64,000 bases of DNA, taken from NCBI GenBank assembly GCA_030737835.1, contig JAUJYN010000026.1, positions 124,001 through 188,000 on the forward strand, read 5' to 3'. The DNA is from Acorus gramineus. Its lineage: Eukaryota > Streptophyta > Magnoliopsida > Acorales > Acoraceae. The notes below the pieces were generated by a model. It had not been told where the DNA came from. It searched no databases and saw only the letters and a program-made list of their open reading frames with translations. Every line of letters starts with the position of its first letter. Within the stretch, counting starts at the first letter, position 1. The translations under genes and the position numbers were made by a program. Positions 18,829-29,199 of the stretch are shown piece by piece.

Positions 18829-19764
18829 CGGAGTAGCGCTACGTCCCGCGAGTATCAGAGGCTATCAGCATCCCTTTTGCTTGTATGTATTATATTCCGT
18901 GCTTGGGCACGCGTTTGTATTGTATTTGGATGTCTTTGTATATATTGGCTCTCACAGGACAGTTGATTATGTATCGAGTCTGTAATATGTTTTGGATTAC
19001 AGATTCAGTCTTTTACCTTCCGCTATTGGTGTATATATCATGTCAGCCCTGCTTTTGTTGTCTTTGTTGTCATTTTAGCTGTTGTGTGAGTATATTATTG
19101 AACTCCTGTTACTGATATCATATATACACTTGCCGCGTCCCGGGGTCGGTCGGCCCTGGGGCGTGACACCGTGTTCCAGGTTTGGTTGTCAGGATGTCCT
19201 ATATCGGGACCTCATGGTGCCCTCCCAAGGTTTCTTTTCCCAATAATATTATAATATGTGTCTCCCCGCATCTTAGTTATGCGCCCTGGAGGAATTCTGA
19301 AGAATTCATGACATTTATAAGTTGAGATCGGTGTTGGCGGATCCGAGTGGATCGTATGCGTGTGGATAGGCTGTTTCTTTTCTCTTCGTTGGATCCATAT
19401 AGAGACTGCCCCAGCGTTAGAAAGGCCTTCCTGACAGAGGGCTCCCATCAGTAGGCACCTCCTGATTTGGGTTCGGACTGTGCTGAATTGTGGGAGTAGA
19501 CCAAGCGGCCTACGGAGTGGAGGAGAGACTATCGGTGGACCAAGGGTGATTAACAGCCTAGTCAGTCCCAATATCCTATGTCACCTATTGGAGGGTGAGG
19601 GTGAGGGTGTGGTGGGTCGGAGATATCGTGACCCATTGGATTTGTGTATTTCCTGCCACTTAGAGGCTTTGATTTAAATTGTGGTTAATATAAATTGTGA
19701 TGCATGGGTTGTGCTATTCACTGAGCGTGTGGCTCACCCCTCGCATATATATTTTTCTCCAGTT

Positions 19765-19815
19765 ATCACTGAGTCGGATCTGAAGGAGGAGCTCCCTGAG
19801 AGACTTCATCAGTAG
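19765..19815 (+). other. Conserved short reading frame ending ELPERLHQ-stop
   Basis: Reads ITESDLKEELPERLHQ and TAG after CTCCAG plus two bases. It combines features of the 6435 and 18778 versions. Confidence 0.45.
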
Positions 19816-20164
19816 CGGAGCAGCGCCACGTCCCGCGAGTGTTAGAGGCCATCAGCATCCCTTTTCGATTGTATGTATTATATTTCCGTGCTTGGGCACC
19901 GTTTGTATATTATTTGGATGTATGTGTGTATATTGGCTCTCACAGGACAGTTGATTATGTATCGAGTATGTAATATGTTTTTAAATTACAAACTCAGTCT
20001 TTTAGCTTCCGCTATTTGTGTATATATCATGTCAGCCCTGCTTTTGTCTGTGCTGTCATTTTAGCTGTGTTTAGAGTATGTTATTGACTTCCTGTATAGA
20101 CTGCTGATATCATGTATACACTTCCCGCGTCCCAGGGACGGCCGCCCTGTGGTGTGACAGTAGT

Positions 20165-21205
20165 TGCTAGCCCTTTAGTCATAGGATCTGCAAGCATCAT
20201 GTCGGTGCTAAGATGATCAATTGATATGTAGCCCTTCTCAATCCTTTCTATAACAACATAATACTTGACCTTAATGTGCTTAAGGCTCTTGTATATCTTT
20301 CTATTGTTAGCGAAAAGGATAGCAGCTGAGTTGTCACAATAAATCTTTATTGGTCTTGAGATGGACTCTACCACTTGAAGTTCTGAAACAAAATTCTTTA
20401 GTGCTAATGCTTGAGATGTGGCTATGTGAGAAGCCATATACTCTGCGTGCATGGTAGAGGAAGCGGTCACCTTTTGCTTCTCACTCTTCCATGAAACAAC
20501 ACCACCACCAAGCATAAAGACATATCCAGATGTTGATTTACAGTCATCGGAGCATCCAGTATAATCATAGTCGGAGTACCCAATGAGTTCAAGATTATCT
20601 GATCTTCTATATGTGAGCATGTGTTCTTTCGTCCCTTGAAGATATCTCATAACCTTTTTGGCTGCCTTCCAATGCTCCATGCCTGGATTACTTTGATACC
20701 TTCCAAGTAATCCAACTGCATAGGCAATATCAGGACGAGTGCATGTTTGAGCATACATTAGGATGCCAACAGCGGAAGCATAAGAAATTTTCTCCATCTC
20801 TAAAGTTTCAAGTTTATTCCTTGGACATTGAGCTTTACTGAATTTGTCACCCTTTTGGATAGGAGCCACACAAGGTTTACAGTTACTCATGCCGAACCTC
20901 TCAAGCACTTTAGCGATGTAGGTCCTTTGAGATAGTCCAAGTAAATACTTAGATCTATCTCTGTGAATCTCTATGCCTAAAACATTGGAGGCTTCACCCA
21001 TATCCTTCATCTCAAAATTTTGGCTAAGAAAGTTTTTAGTGTTATGAAATAACCCTAAATCATTACTAACAAGCAGGATGACATCGACATACAGAACCAA
21101 AAATATAAACTTGCTCCCACTGACCTTGAGATATATACATTGATCAACAATGTTTTCCTTAAAATCATATGTCATAATTATCTCATTGAATTTGAGGTAC
21201 CACTG
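20165..21205 (-). pseudogene. pol: Copia RT C-terminal half and RNase H
   Basis: The frame holds the RT palm motif and then RNase H. LYVDVILLVSND is at the RT active site, where YVDD is expected, so the second catalytic Asp is Val. RNase H signatures are GYSDYDYTGCSDDCKSTSGY, VSWKSEKQKVTASSTMHAEY, YCDNSAA and ADPMTKGLAT. A TGA separates it from the upstream KQAS segment (near 21205). It ends where an LTR was inserted, and its last codons lie at 13976-14038. The polymerase would be inactive. Confidence 0.9.
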
Positions 21206-21541
21206 TCAGGAGGCTTGTTTAAGTCCATATATCGACTTCCTTAATCTGCATACTAGATGTTCCTTGTCTTTTTGCGAGAAGCCTTCAGGTTGATCCATAT
21301 ATGCCTCCTCATAAAGATTTCCTATTAAAAATGTTGTTTTCACATCCATTTGGTGAAGCTCTAAATCAAAATGAGCTACCAATTCCATAATAATTCTAAG
21401 GGAGTCATTATGAGAGACTGGAGAGAAGGTCTTTGTATAGTCGATGCCTTCAATTTGAGTGAAACCTTTTGCTACAAGTCTGGCTTTATGTCTCTCTATG
21501 TTGGCTTTAGAGTCCCTTTTGGTCTTGAAGACCCATTGCAC
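21206..21541 (-). pseudogene. pol: Copia RT N-terminal half
   Basis: Contains WVFKTKRDSKANIERHKARL, LVAKGFTQIEGIDYTKTFSP and MDVKTTFLIGNLYEEAYM, the standard first blocks of copia RT (usual form MDVKTAFLNG.L.E.IYM). It ends LRKSIYGLKQAS and a stop. It is out of frame with the segment encoded at 21542-22042, so at least one frameshift separates them. Confidence 0.9.
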
Positions 21542-22042
21542 CCAACGGGTTTAACTCTTTCAGGCAACTCAACAAGAACCCAGACATTGTTCTTTTGCAT
21601 AGAATTTAACTCTTCTTTCATAGCATCGTACCACTTAGGTGAATCTTTATTATTTATGGCTTGTGAAAATGAAATAGGATCTTCTAATTCATGGCCTTCA
21701 TGTAGATACACAACATATTCATCCGATATAGCTTTCCTTCTTTCTCTTGAAGACCTTCTTAATGGTATTTGAATTTCCTCTTGAACTGGAGGAGGAATTT
21801 CATTTACCGGTTCAGGTTCTTGGTGAGGTAGATCTTGAACAATAGGTTGTGGTTCCACAATTCGTTGTTGAATTACTGGATATGGAACCATCAAACTATC
21901 AACAACATCAGATGTTGTTTCTATTATTTTCTCGAATACAATGTTTCGAGGTTCCACGCTCCCACTGATTAAGTCATCCTCAAGAAATTTTGCTACATCA
22001 CTTTCAGCTATTCTGGTTTGGAGTGAAGAACAATAAAATTTA
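21542..22042 (-). pseudogene. pol: Copia integrase C-terminal region and linker to RT
   Basis: Begins YCSSLQTRIAESDVAKFLED (the GKGY.FY...R...S.D..F.E motif), continues through a Pro/Glu-rich linker with RRSSRERR, and reaches WYDAMKEELNSMQKNNVW, the start of the RT domain. Its upstream end was cut by a MITE at 22043. Confidence 0.88.
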
Positions 22043-22498
22043 GGGATTTTTATTTTTAAGTCCCTACAAACATGCATATTTATGGATCGGTCCCTCACTT
22101 CTTGATATTTCTTTTTTAGTCCCCATATTCAACCGCCTATTTGGTTTTAGTCCCTGCATAAAACATCCGTCCGTATACCGTTAATTTGTGAAATATGATT
22201 TATTTTTAAGTCCCTGTAAACTATGTTATTTAGTGATTAGTCCCTCTCTTCTTCATATTTTACAGGGACCAATCACTAAATAACATAATTTATAGGAACT
22301 GATCACTAAATAACATACTTTATAGGGACTAAAAAATAAAATCACATTTCACAAATTAACGGTGTATGGACGGACGTTTGACGGAGGGACTAAAAACCAA
22401 ATAGGCGGTTGAATATGGGGACTAAAAAAGAAATATCAAGAAGTGAGGGACCGATCCCTAAATAGACATGTTTACAGGGACTTAAAACTAAAAATCCC
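22043..22498. mobile_element. Foldback MITE, Mutator-like (456 bp)
   Basis: Perfect 9-bp duplications TAAAATTTA lie at 22034-22042 and 22499-22507. Ends are GGGATTTTTA and its near-perfect complement. The two halves are extended inverted repeats: AAGTCCCT, GGTCCCTCACTTCTTGATAT and CCGCCTATTTGG all recur inverted. Removing it with one TAAAATTTA restores the copia GYKFYC motif. A 9-bp duplication fits the Mutator superfamily. No transposase is present. Confidence 0.9.
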
Positions 22499-22507
22499 TA
22501 AAATTTA

Positions 22508-23464
22508 TATCCTTTGGATCATTCTGGATATCCAATAAAATATGCACTTACTGTCCTAGAATCTAATTTCCTTTTATGTGGATTATATAACTTAGCCTCT
22601 GCCTGACAACCTTATGTAGGTGATTTAAACTCGGTTTCCTTCCTGTCCATATTTCAAAAGGTGTTTTTGGTACAGCCTTCGAAGGAATCCTGTTTAACAA
22701 ATAAATAGCAGTCTTTAAAGCCTCACTCCACAAGAACAAAGGAAGTGTAGAATTACTAATCATACTCCTAACCATGTCCAAAAGAGTGCGATTCCTTCTT
22801 TCGGCAACACCTTTTTGATTAGGTCTGCCTGGCATGGAATATTGTGCTTGAATTCGACATCCTTCAAGGAACCTACCAAATGGACCTATAGCTCTTCTAG
22901 CTTCAGTGTGTCTACCATAATACTCACCACCCCTATCTGACCTTACCACTTTGATTCTTTTATTTTGTTGGTTCTCTACCTCTGCCTTGAAAGCTTTAAA
23001 GGCATTGATTGCTTCTGATTTCTTTGAGAGCATGTAGATATAACCATATCCTGAGTGGTCATCAGTGAATGTGATGAAGTACCTTTCGCCACTTATACAA
23101 GGAGAAAAAATGAAAAAATGACCACAAATATCTCTATGGATTAATTCTAATGTTCCATTACTCCTTATGACATATCTTTTATAGGTTTTGGGCTGCTTTC
23201 CCTTTATGCAATCCACACATGTTCCAAAATCAGAGAAATCAAGTGCATGTAGTATACCCTCTTTGACTAATCTCCGGATTCTCTCTTCTGAGACATGGCC
23301 TAATCTTTTATGCCAAAGCATGAACGATGTTTCATCTATTCTTCCACGCTTAGTGGCAACATTTTTATGCAAGGTTAAAAAGGATTGCTGATGGGAATTA
23401 TGAAGATGCAGTCTGTATAAGCCATCAACAAGAATTCCATTTTAATACGGAATGGAACCAGAGC
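22508..23464 (-). pseudogene. pol: Copia GAG-pre-integrase and integrase core
   Basis: The main frame at 22563-23372 begins in the GAG-pre-integrase region (SFMLWHKRLGHVSEERIRRL, with C-x2-C in CVDCIKGK). The integrase follows: HRDICGHF with the first Asp, RSDRGGEYYG with the second, and KGVAERRNRTLLDMVRSM with the Glu, so DDE residues remain. LYRLHLHNS is encoded just upstream at 23405-23435. Frame changes follow near 22600, and a TGA in GYPE-SKGYKF precedes the MITE. Only about 90 bases separate it from the gag end, so zinc knuckle and protease are missing. Confidence 0.9.
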
Positions 23465-23869
23465 TTAAGCTTCCAACTTGGTTCTGAATAGTTGAACTTT
23501 CTTTAACTTCTTCTTGGAAGAGACACCTTTTCCTTTTCTAGTATACTTGTTCTCCACATGAGAAGTTAAATTAACATTCTCCATATTCTTTTGCTTTAGC
23601 CTCTCTTCCTCTTGCACACACATGGTCAAAAGTTCATTGATTGACCAATCTTCCTTATGTGTGTTGTAGGAAATTTTGAATGGACCATATTGAGGCGGTA
23701 AAGAGTTGAGAACAAAGTGCACCAAGAAGGAATCAGAAATGATTACTTCAAGTGTGTTTAATTGAGCAGCTAGATCTCGCATTTGCATTATGTGTTCACG
23801 AATAGCTCCGGATCCTTTATACTTCATGGAGAACAATTTGTTCATTAGGGTGCTGGCCAAGGCTTTATT
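23465..23869 (-). pseudogene. gag: Copia Gag, middle and C-terminal part
   Basis: Contains NKALASTLMNKLFSMKYK, MRDLAAQLNTLE and VHFVLNSLPPQYGPFKISYN, the UBN2-type gag domain of plant copia. It ends in a Lys-rich stretch without the usual CCHC knuckle. It joins the N-terminal part at 42831-43166 across the D-type LTR insertion; the 11-bp repeat AAGGCTTTATT flanks the break. Confidence 0.9.
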
Positions 23870-25207
23870 TGTCACGCCCCAGGGCGGCCGTCCCCGAGAC
23901 GTGGCAATAATAAAATATCAGCTATCAGGTCAATAAAGACTCCAACAACAACACACAAGGTGGCAAAGCAAGGATAATGATAACTGACTGAAAGGCGGAA
24001 GCATAATATATAAACAATGTCTGTAAACCAAAAACATTATTACAGACTCGAATACACAATCACTGTCCTGTGAGAGCCAAGTCTAGACCAAATAAAATAC
24101 AACCTGTGCCACATGCACGATTTACAATACATACAATGACTCTAGGACTGCGAACAACCTCGCACTCGCCACCCACCGGAAGAACGCTCCACGCCCATAA
24201 GAACACGCAACAGGAAAGCTCCAGCTCCACGCCAAACACTGCCCCTGAAAAGAAACAGTATGCGAGGGGTGAGCTACAAGCTCAGTGAGTGGCTGGAAAC
24301 CAATCACCATACAACAGTTCAATACATAAACAATTTCCTTTCAAGGTAAACATGGGTGGAAACCCATGGATAACAGAGTCACGCGGCGGCGCGACCAACC
24401 TCACCCTCACCCTCACTCCAGGAGGGAGACTCTTGGGACTTTTAGGGAGAGACCATACCGTTGGTCGAGGAGACCCGGGATTACTGGTCTACGCAACACT
24501 ACTGGATCATCAACCTCAAGATAACTGCCCAACGATGTCTTTGAACATCGATACGAGACCGGACCCAACAACTATGGGAACGGACGAACAACGAATGGGT
24601 CACGAGGCGATGTGTCTTCACCTCATCCTCACCCTCACTCCTGGAGAGAGACTCTTGGGACTTTTGAAAGAGACTTAGACTGCTCTACACCCTTGGTCCA
24701 CCGGTAGCCCTTTCCCCACGTAGCCTCTACCTGGTATACTCCCACGATCAGTACGCTTCCGAACGCATCGGTAGTACCTACGGATGGGAGCCCTCTGTCA
24801 GGACAGCTTTTCCAACGCCGGGGAGTTCCTACATCGGATCCAACGAAGGGGAGAACGATTCCACGCTCGCAATATCATTCGTTAACCCTCTCCCGGGTAG
24901 CCTCTACCTGGTACAGTCCCACGATCAGTACGTGTGTAACGTCTCTTTATTTTTTTGCATTATATATTTATTTTAAATATATAATGAAAATTTTAATTGA
25001 AATTTAATTATTTTATTTTTAAATTTGGTGGTGGGCCCAAAATGGTCCAATTTGATTTATAATTTTAATAATTATAAATTGATGTTGAAATATTTATTTT
25101 ATATTTTTTTGGAGATCTTTATAGTCTCAAGATATTTTGGTTGAAATTTGGTGAGATTCGGAGTTAGGAAATTAGGTTTTTAGGATTTTGTGTTAAGTTA
25201 TTGGGCC

Positions 25208-25347
25208 CAGGGATCTAGTCGCGAATCCAGAATATCTTTTAATAGGCTTCAGGGATCTGTTTGTAAATCGGATAGGGATCTTTCTGTAAATCGGATAAGG
25301 ACCTAGTTGTAAACCCGTAATACTTGAGGGGTCGTTTTGTAATTTGG
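25208..25347 (+). repeat. Degenerate tandem repeat, unit about 27-30 bp
   Basis: About four to five copies of the pattern AGGGATCT...TTGTAAATCGGAT (variants CAGGGATCTAGTCGCGAATC, AAGGACCTAGTTGTAAACCC) lie in the B-type LTR. Confidence 0.7.
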
Positions 25348-26672
25348 TCAAAACCCTTTTATGTAACACATTTTGGGTTAGGGTTTGCATCAGAATTCTC
25401 ATGGGACAAGAAAGGTGGTGATGACCTAACTCTACCCGTCGAGCACTACAAGGTGATAAATCTTTCTCTTTTGGATTTTTATTGTTTAGTGTTTCAATTT
25501 AGTTTGGTTAGGAGATGATTGTGTCAATCTATTATTTGGGAAAGAATGTTGATGGATTAGGGTTAGGGTTTGATTGATTTTAAATAGATGATGTTTTTAT
25601 TAGATTTCAATGGATCTTGAAGGATTTCTTAAGATCAAACTAGATTTATTGGTTTTGGGATTTAAGGGTTATTTTCGGGTGGATTGAATACCTGATCATT
25701 AAATCGTGTTTTTGACTATGATAGAGTCGTTTCTGGGAAAATTGTATTTCACAAACAGAAATAGGTTTCGAAAAGATCTTTCCAACGAATCTTGAATCGT
25801 CTGATTTGGAGTTACGGGTAGAAAGTTATGATTTTTCAAAGATTTCTGTGTAGTTTCTTATAATTCAAATATTTAGCTTCATGACGAAGTTTGATGAATT
25901 TTAGAGATTTAAAGGATCCCAAATGGATGTTTAATGAGTATAATTTGATTTGTGGGTTTTGATGATTTTATTGATCTTGGTGATTCAAATTGGATTTAAA
26001 TCAATTAATTTGGTTTAGTGGGATCAATGAATATTAATTGAATATTATTGTTATTTGGATGTAAATTGATTGGATTGAGTTATTTGGATCATTGGAGTTA
26101 TAGTGGAGCCGTAATGGATCATTGGAGTTGTATTGGATTATTTGTCTAAATATTTTATTCGAGGATTGATCGATTATGTGAGCCTTATGAAATAAATGGA
26201 TATTGATTATCGGATCATTGTGAGATATGAACATTTTAATTTTTATTTGGAGTTGGGATTTTTGTTAGGCCTTTAAGGTGAGTTGCGGATTGTAGGTCTA
26301 TTTGGTACGGGCTCTTGGGATTATTGGGCCGAGCGCTGTTGTCAGTTGTTTGTCATGATTGAATGATTTTCTTATTTATTGATTGCATAATTGTTATGCT
26401 AGGTTATCCACGTGCGAGTGTGTAGCGTTCATGCACGTGCATCGGTTTGTATTGCGTGGACTGGAGGTGAGTGGATGTCTCTATATTATTTGAAAAGCAT
26501 CATATTATTTTATGATTATGAAATCTATCTTGTATGAAGCATATGAGCATGTTATCATCATATAGGTTGATATTTTGGATATATTGTATGCATTGGAAAT
26601 TATGGGATTTATGAAAATCGTCGCATGCTGTATACTTGAAAGAAGTAGTTTTGATTGTGCATGCATCAAATC

Positions 26673-26745
26673 GTCTAGGTGGCTCAGTCTAGGTGGCTGC
26701 GGTCTAAATTTGACCCAAGTCTAGGTGGCTATGTCTACGTGGCCC
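26673..26745 (+). repeat. GTCTAGGTGGCT short repeats
   Basis: Four copies of GTCTAGGTGGC(T) or GTCTACGTGGC at irregular spacing of 14-35 bases within the B-type LTR. Confidence 0.7.
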
Positions 26746-27016
26746 GATTTCCAAAGTGAAATCTCTGCGGCTAGGTGTCGTGGAAAGCGGGCATGCGTGT
26801 CCGTTGCATTCATATACATCATGTAGTTTGAAATCATGAGAAGATTTTTATGACATCACATTTTATTCGAAAGAGAAATGTTATTATATCCTTGAATGTT
26901 TTAAATGGCTTCTTTATTATAAGCTTTGCTTTATATTACAACAATTGTTCCATAGACACTTTTTAACTGATTATTTTGAAGTATAATATATTATTGGGAC
27001 ACTTGTGTCCATTCAC

Positions 27017-27034
27017 TGAGCGTGTGGTAGCTCA
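27017..27034 (+). other. TGAGC/GCTCA hairpin, B-type
   Basis: TGAGC and GCTCA enclose GTGTGGTA, an 8-base loop instead of the 5-base loop of families A and C. ATCCCTC follows. Confidence 0.65.
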
Positions 27035-27305
27035 TCCCTCTCTCTTCCCAACCTTTCAGATTAGCTGTTGGTGGTTGTCGATCTCGTTAAGGCGTTGGAG
27101 TTTGAAGCTCGTATTTTATTTCCGGAGCACTAGACTTGTGTAAAAGGTGTTGGTCATTTCTTTGGCATGTAGAGGACCCATATGTATGATAGTGTGGATA
27201 TATAAATTTAGTTGTTCCCGATGTATATTGAATTTGTGTTGGATTTTGGCATTGACAATATATGTATAATTATGGTGATGTATTCGTATGTTCTCTGGAT
27301 GAAAA

Positions 27306-27322
27306 TATATATATATATATAT
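27306..27322. repeat. AT dinucleotide microsatellite
   Basis: An uninterrupted ATATAT run near the 3' end of the B-type LTR. Confidence 0.85.
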
Positions 27323-28642
27323 AGAACTCTGAGATTCGAGGAATTTAGTTAACGCACCCGGATTTCACGCTTCAAAACGGAGTTGTGGTTTTGGGGGCGT
27401 TACAACGTGTCACGCCCTAGGGCGGCCGTCCCCGGGACGCGTCAAGTGTATATATGATATCAACAGTCTATACAGGAGGTCAATAACATACTCTAAATAA
27501 CAGCTAAAAATGACAACACAGAAAAAAAAAAGGCTGACATGATATATACACAAATAGCGGAAGCTAAAAGACTGAGTCTGTAATTCAAAAACATATTATA
27601 GACTCGATACATAATCAACTGTCCTGTGAGAGCCAATATATACAATGACATCCAATATAATACAAACGGGTGCCCAAGCACGGAAATATAATACATACAA
27701 TCAAAAAGGGATGCTGATAGCCTCTAACACTCGCGGAACGTGGCGCTACTCCGCTACTGATGAAATCCCTTGGGGAGCTCCTCCTTCAGATCCGACTCAG
27801 TGATAACTGGAGAAAAATATGCGAGGGGTGAGCCACACGCTCAGTGAATAGCACAACCCATGCATCACAATTCATATTAACCACAAATAATTCAAAGCCT
27901 CAAAGTGGCAGGAACTACACAATCCAGTGGGTCGCAACATCACCGACCCACCACACCCTCACCCTCACCCCCCAATAGGTGACATGGCTATTGGGACTGA
28001 CTAGGCTGTTAATCACCCTTGGTCCACCGATAGTCTCTCCTCCACTCCGTAGCCCGCCTGGTCTACTCCCACAATTCAGCACTGTCCGAAACCAAATCAG
28101 GAGGTACCTACTGATGGGAGACCTCTGTCAGGACGGTCTGTCTAACGCTGGGGCAGTCTCTATACGGATCCAACGAAGGGAACAGAAACAGCCTATCCAC
28201 ACGTATACGATCCACTTGGATCCGTCGGCAACACATCTTCCTAACAATTTAAATGTCATGAATTCTTGCGAATTCCTCCAGGGCGCATAACTACGATGCG
28301 GGGAAGCCTGTATTATAACCTCATGGTTATAATATTCATTAAGCATGCTCATTACTAAATAACTCACATTTTATTTAAATAAATTAAACTAAATGGGAAC
28401 ATGCACAGGTCAAGGCTTCCTAGCATGAAAATATGGTATCAGGATGCATGGCTCTTACACATATCCTGAAGGTGCAAGTCCCAAACATACAAGGTCTAGG
28501 GTGGCATGCATACTACATAACAATCATGCCTGCATGGATTACATATTATACAAGTTAATATTAAACTACGGTGCCCCTGGGGAGGACGATACACGCATAA
28601 GAGCACATACGCCTCCCAACTGGGTTGGATTGTCCCACTCAC

Positions 28643-28678
28643 CAATACCCGAGTCGTCGCGTGACCGTCCATCAAGAT
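28643..28678 (-). other. Micro-exon (36 nt), A-type
   Basis: On the minus strand it is preceded by TGTCTTGCAG and followed by GTGAGTGGG. It carries three transitions relative to A1 but no length change. Confidence 0.55.
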
Positions 28679-29119
28679 CTGCAAGACAGGGCATTCAACA
28701 TGGTGAGTAAAATACACAAATACATACAAAAATACACTAAAAAATACCCAACACTCGGACAAGCGTACATACGGCCCGTACGCACGCGAGTCCGAGCACC
28801 CCGACTCACTCCCACACCCCCGGGCAGCCATGTGCACGGCCACCCGCACGCGCACGCACGCACGCACGCCCGATCTCCGGGCGCACTGCCGTGCCCCAGC
28901 CCGCGCGCCCAGACGCGCTGCCGCGCCTCTGCCCGCACGCCCAGACCCGCCGCACGCCGCGGGCACGCTCGCGCGTGCCCGCGCCCATCGCACGTCTGTC
29001 CCCGGGTGCACCCGCGTGCACTGCGCCCTAGCGCAGCACCTCGCGCGCACACCCGCACGCACTGCGCCCCAGCGCAGCACCCCGAGCGCACCCCGCGCGC
29101 ACGCCCGCTCGCCTCCCCC

Positions 29120-29199
29120 GCGCACACCGCACGCAACGCGCCCCTGCGCAGCGCTCCGCGCGCACACCGCACGCAACGCGCCCCTGCGCAGCGCTCCGC
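29120..29199 (-). repeat. 40-bp perfect tandem duplication
   Basis: Two identical units (29120-29159, 29160-29199) lie in the GC-rich block of a reverse A-type LTR. Confidence 0.9.

Larger units (their letters stand above)
16060..19168 (+). mobile_element. A-type solo LTR (3109 bp) inside LTR 14039-20159
   Basis: It begins TATTATATATGTGTC (the expected TG is changed to TA) and ends GGGGCGTGACA. It interrupts the module GGGTACTCCGTGTTCC of the outer LTR. The left flank ends ACTCC but only CC remains on the right, so the duplication has lost three bases. It contains a TATA box (16482-16490), a GC-rich block, a hairpin, a micro-exon, three hairpin/G4 units (18408-18640) and the TGAGC hairpin. 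Confidence 0.88.
14039..20159 (+). mobile_element. A-type solo LTR (about 3.0 kb) split by a second LTR
   Basis: Perfect target duplication GTAGT at 14034-14038 and 20160-20164. Own sequence is 14039-16059 plus 19169-20159. It carries a GC-rich block (14930-15545), a hairpin, a micro-exon with a damaged acceptor and one hairpin/G4 unit (19566-19650). The U3 contains repeated GACTTGGTCAAA motifs (14310-14400), as in other members of this subtype. Confidence 0.92.
24935..27404 (+). mobile_element. B-type solo LTR (2470 bp)
   Basis: Begins TGTAACGTCTC, ends GGGGGCGTTACA, with target duplication ACGTG at 24930-24934 and 27405-27409. It is AT-rich with no GC block. It shares only the TGAGC...GCTCA hairpin (27017-27034) followed by an ACCTTTCAG acceptor-like site with the other families, which sets its orientation as plus. 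Confidence 0.9.

Noticed and set aside
26673-26745. GTCTAGGTGGCT repeats as protein-binding operator array
   Set aside because: Irregular spacing and found once only in one LTR; nothing indicates a binding function.
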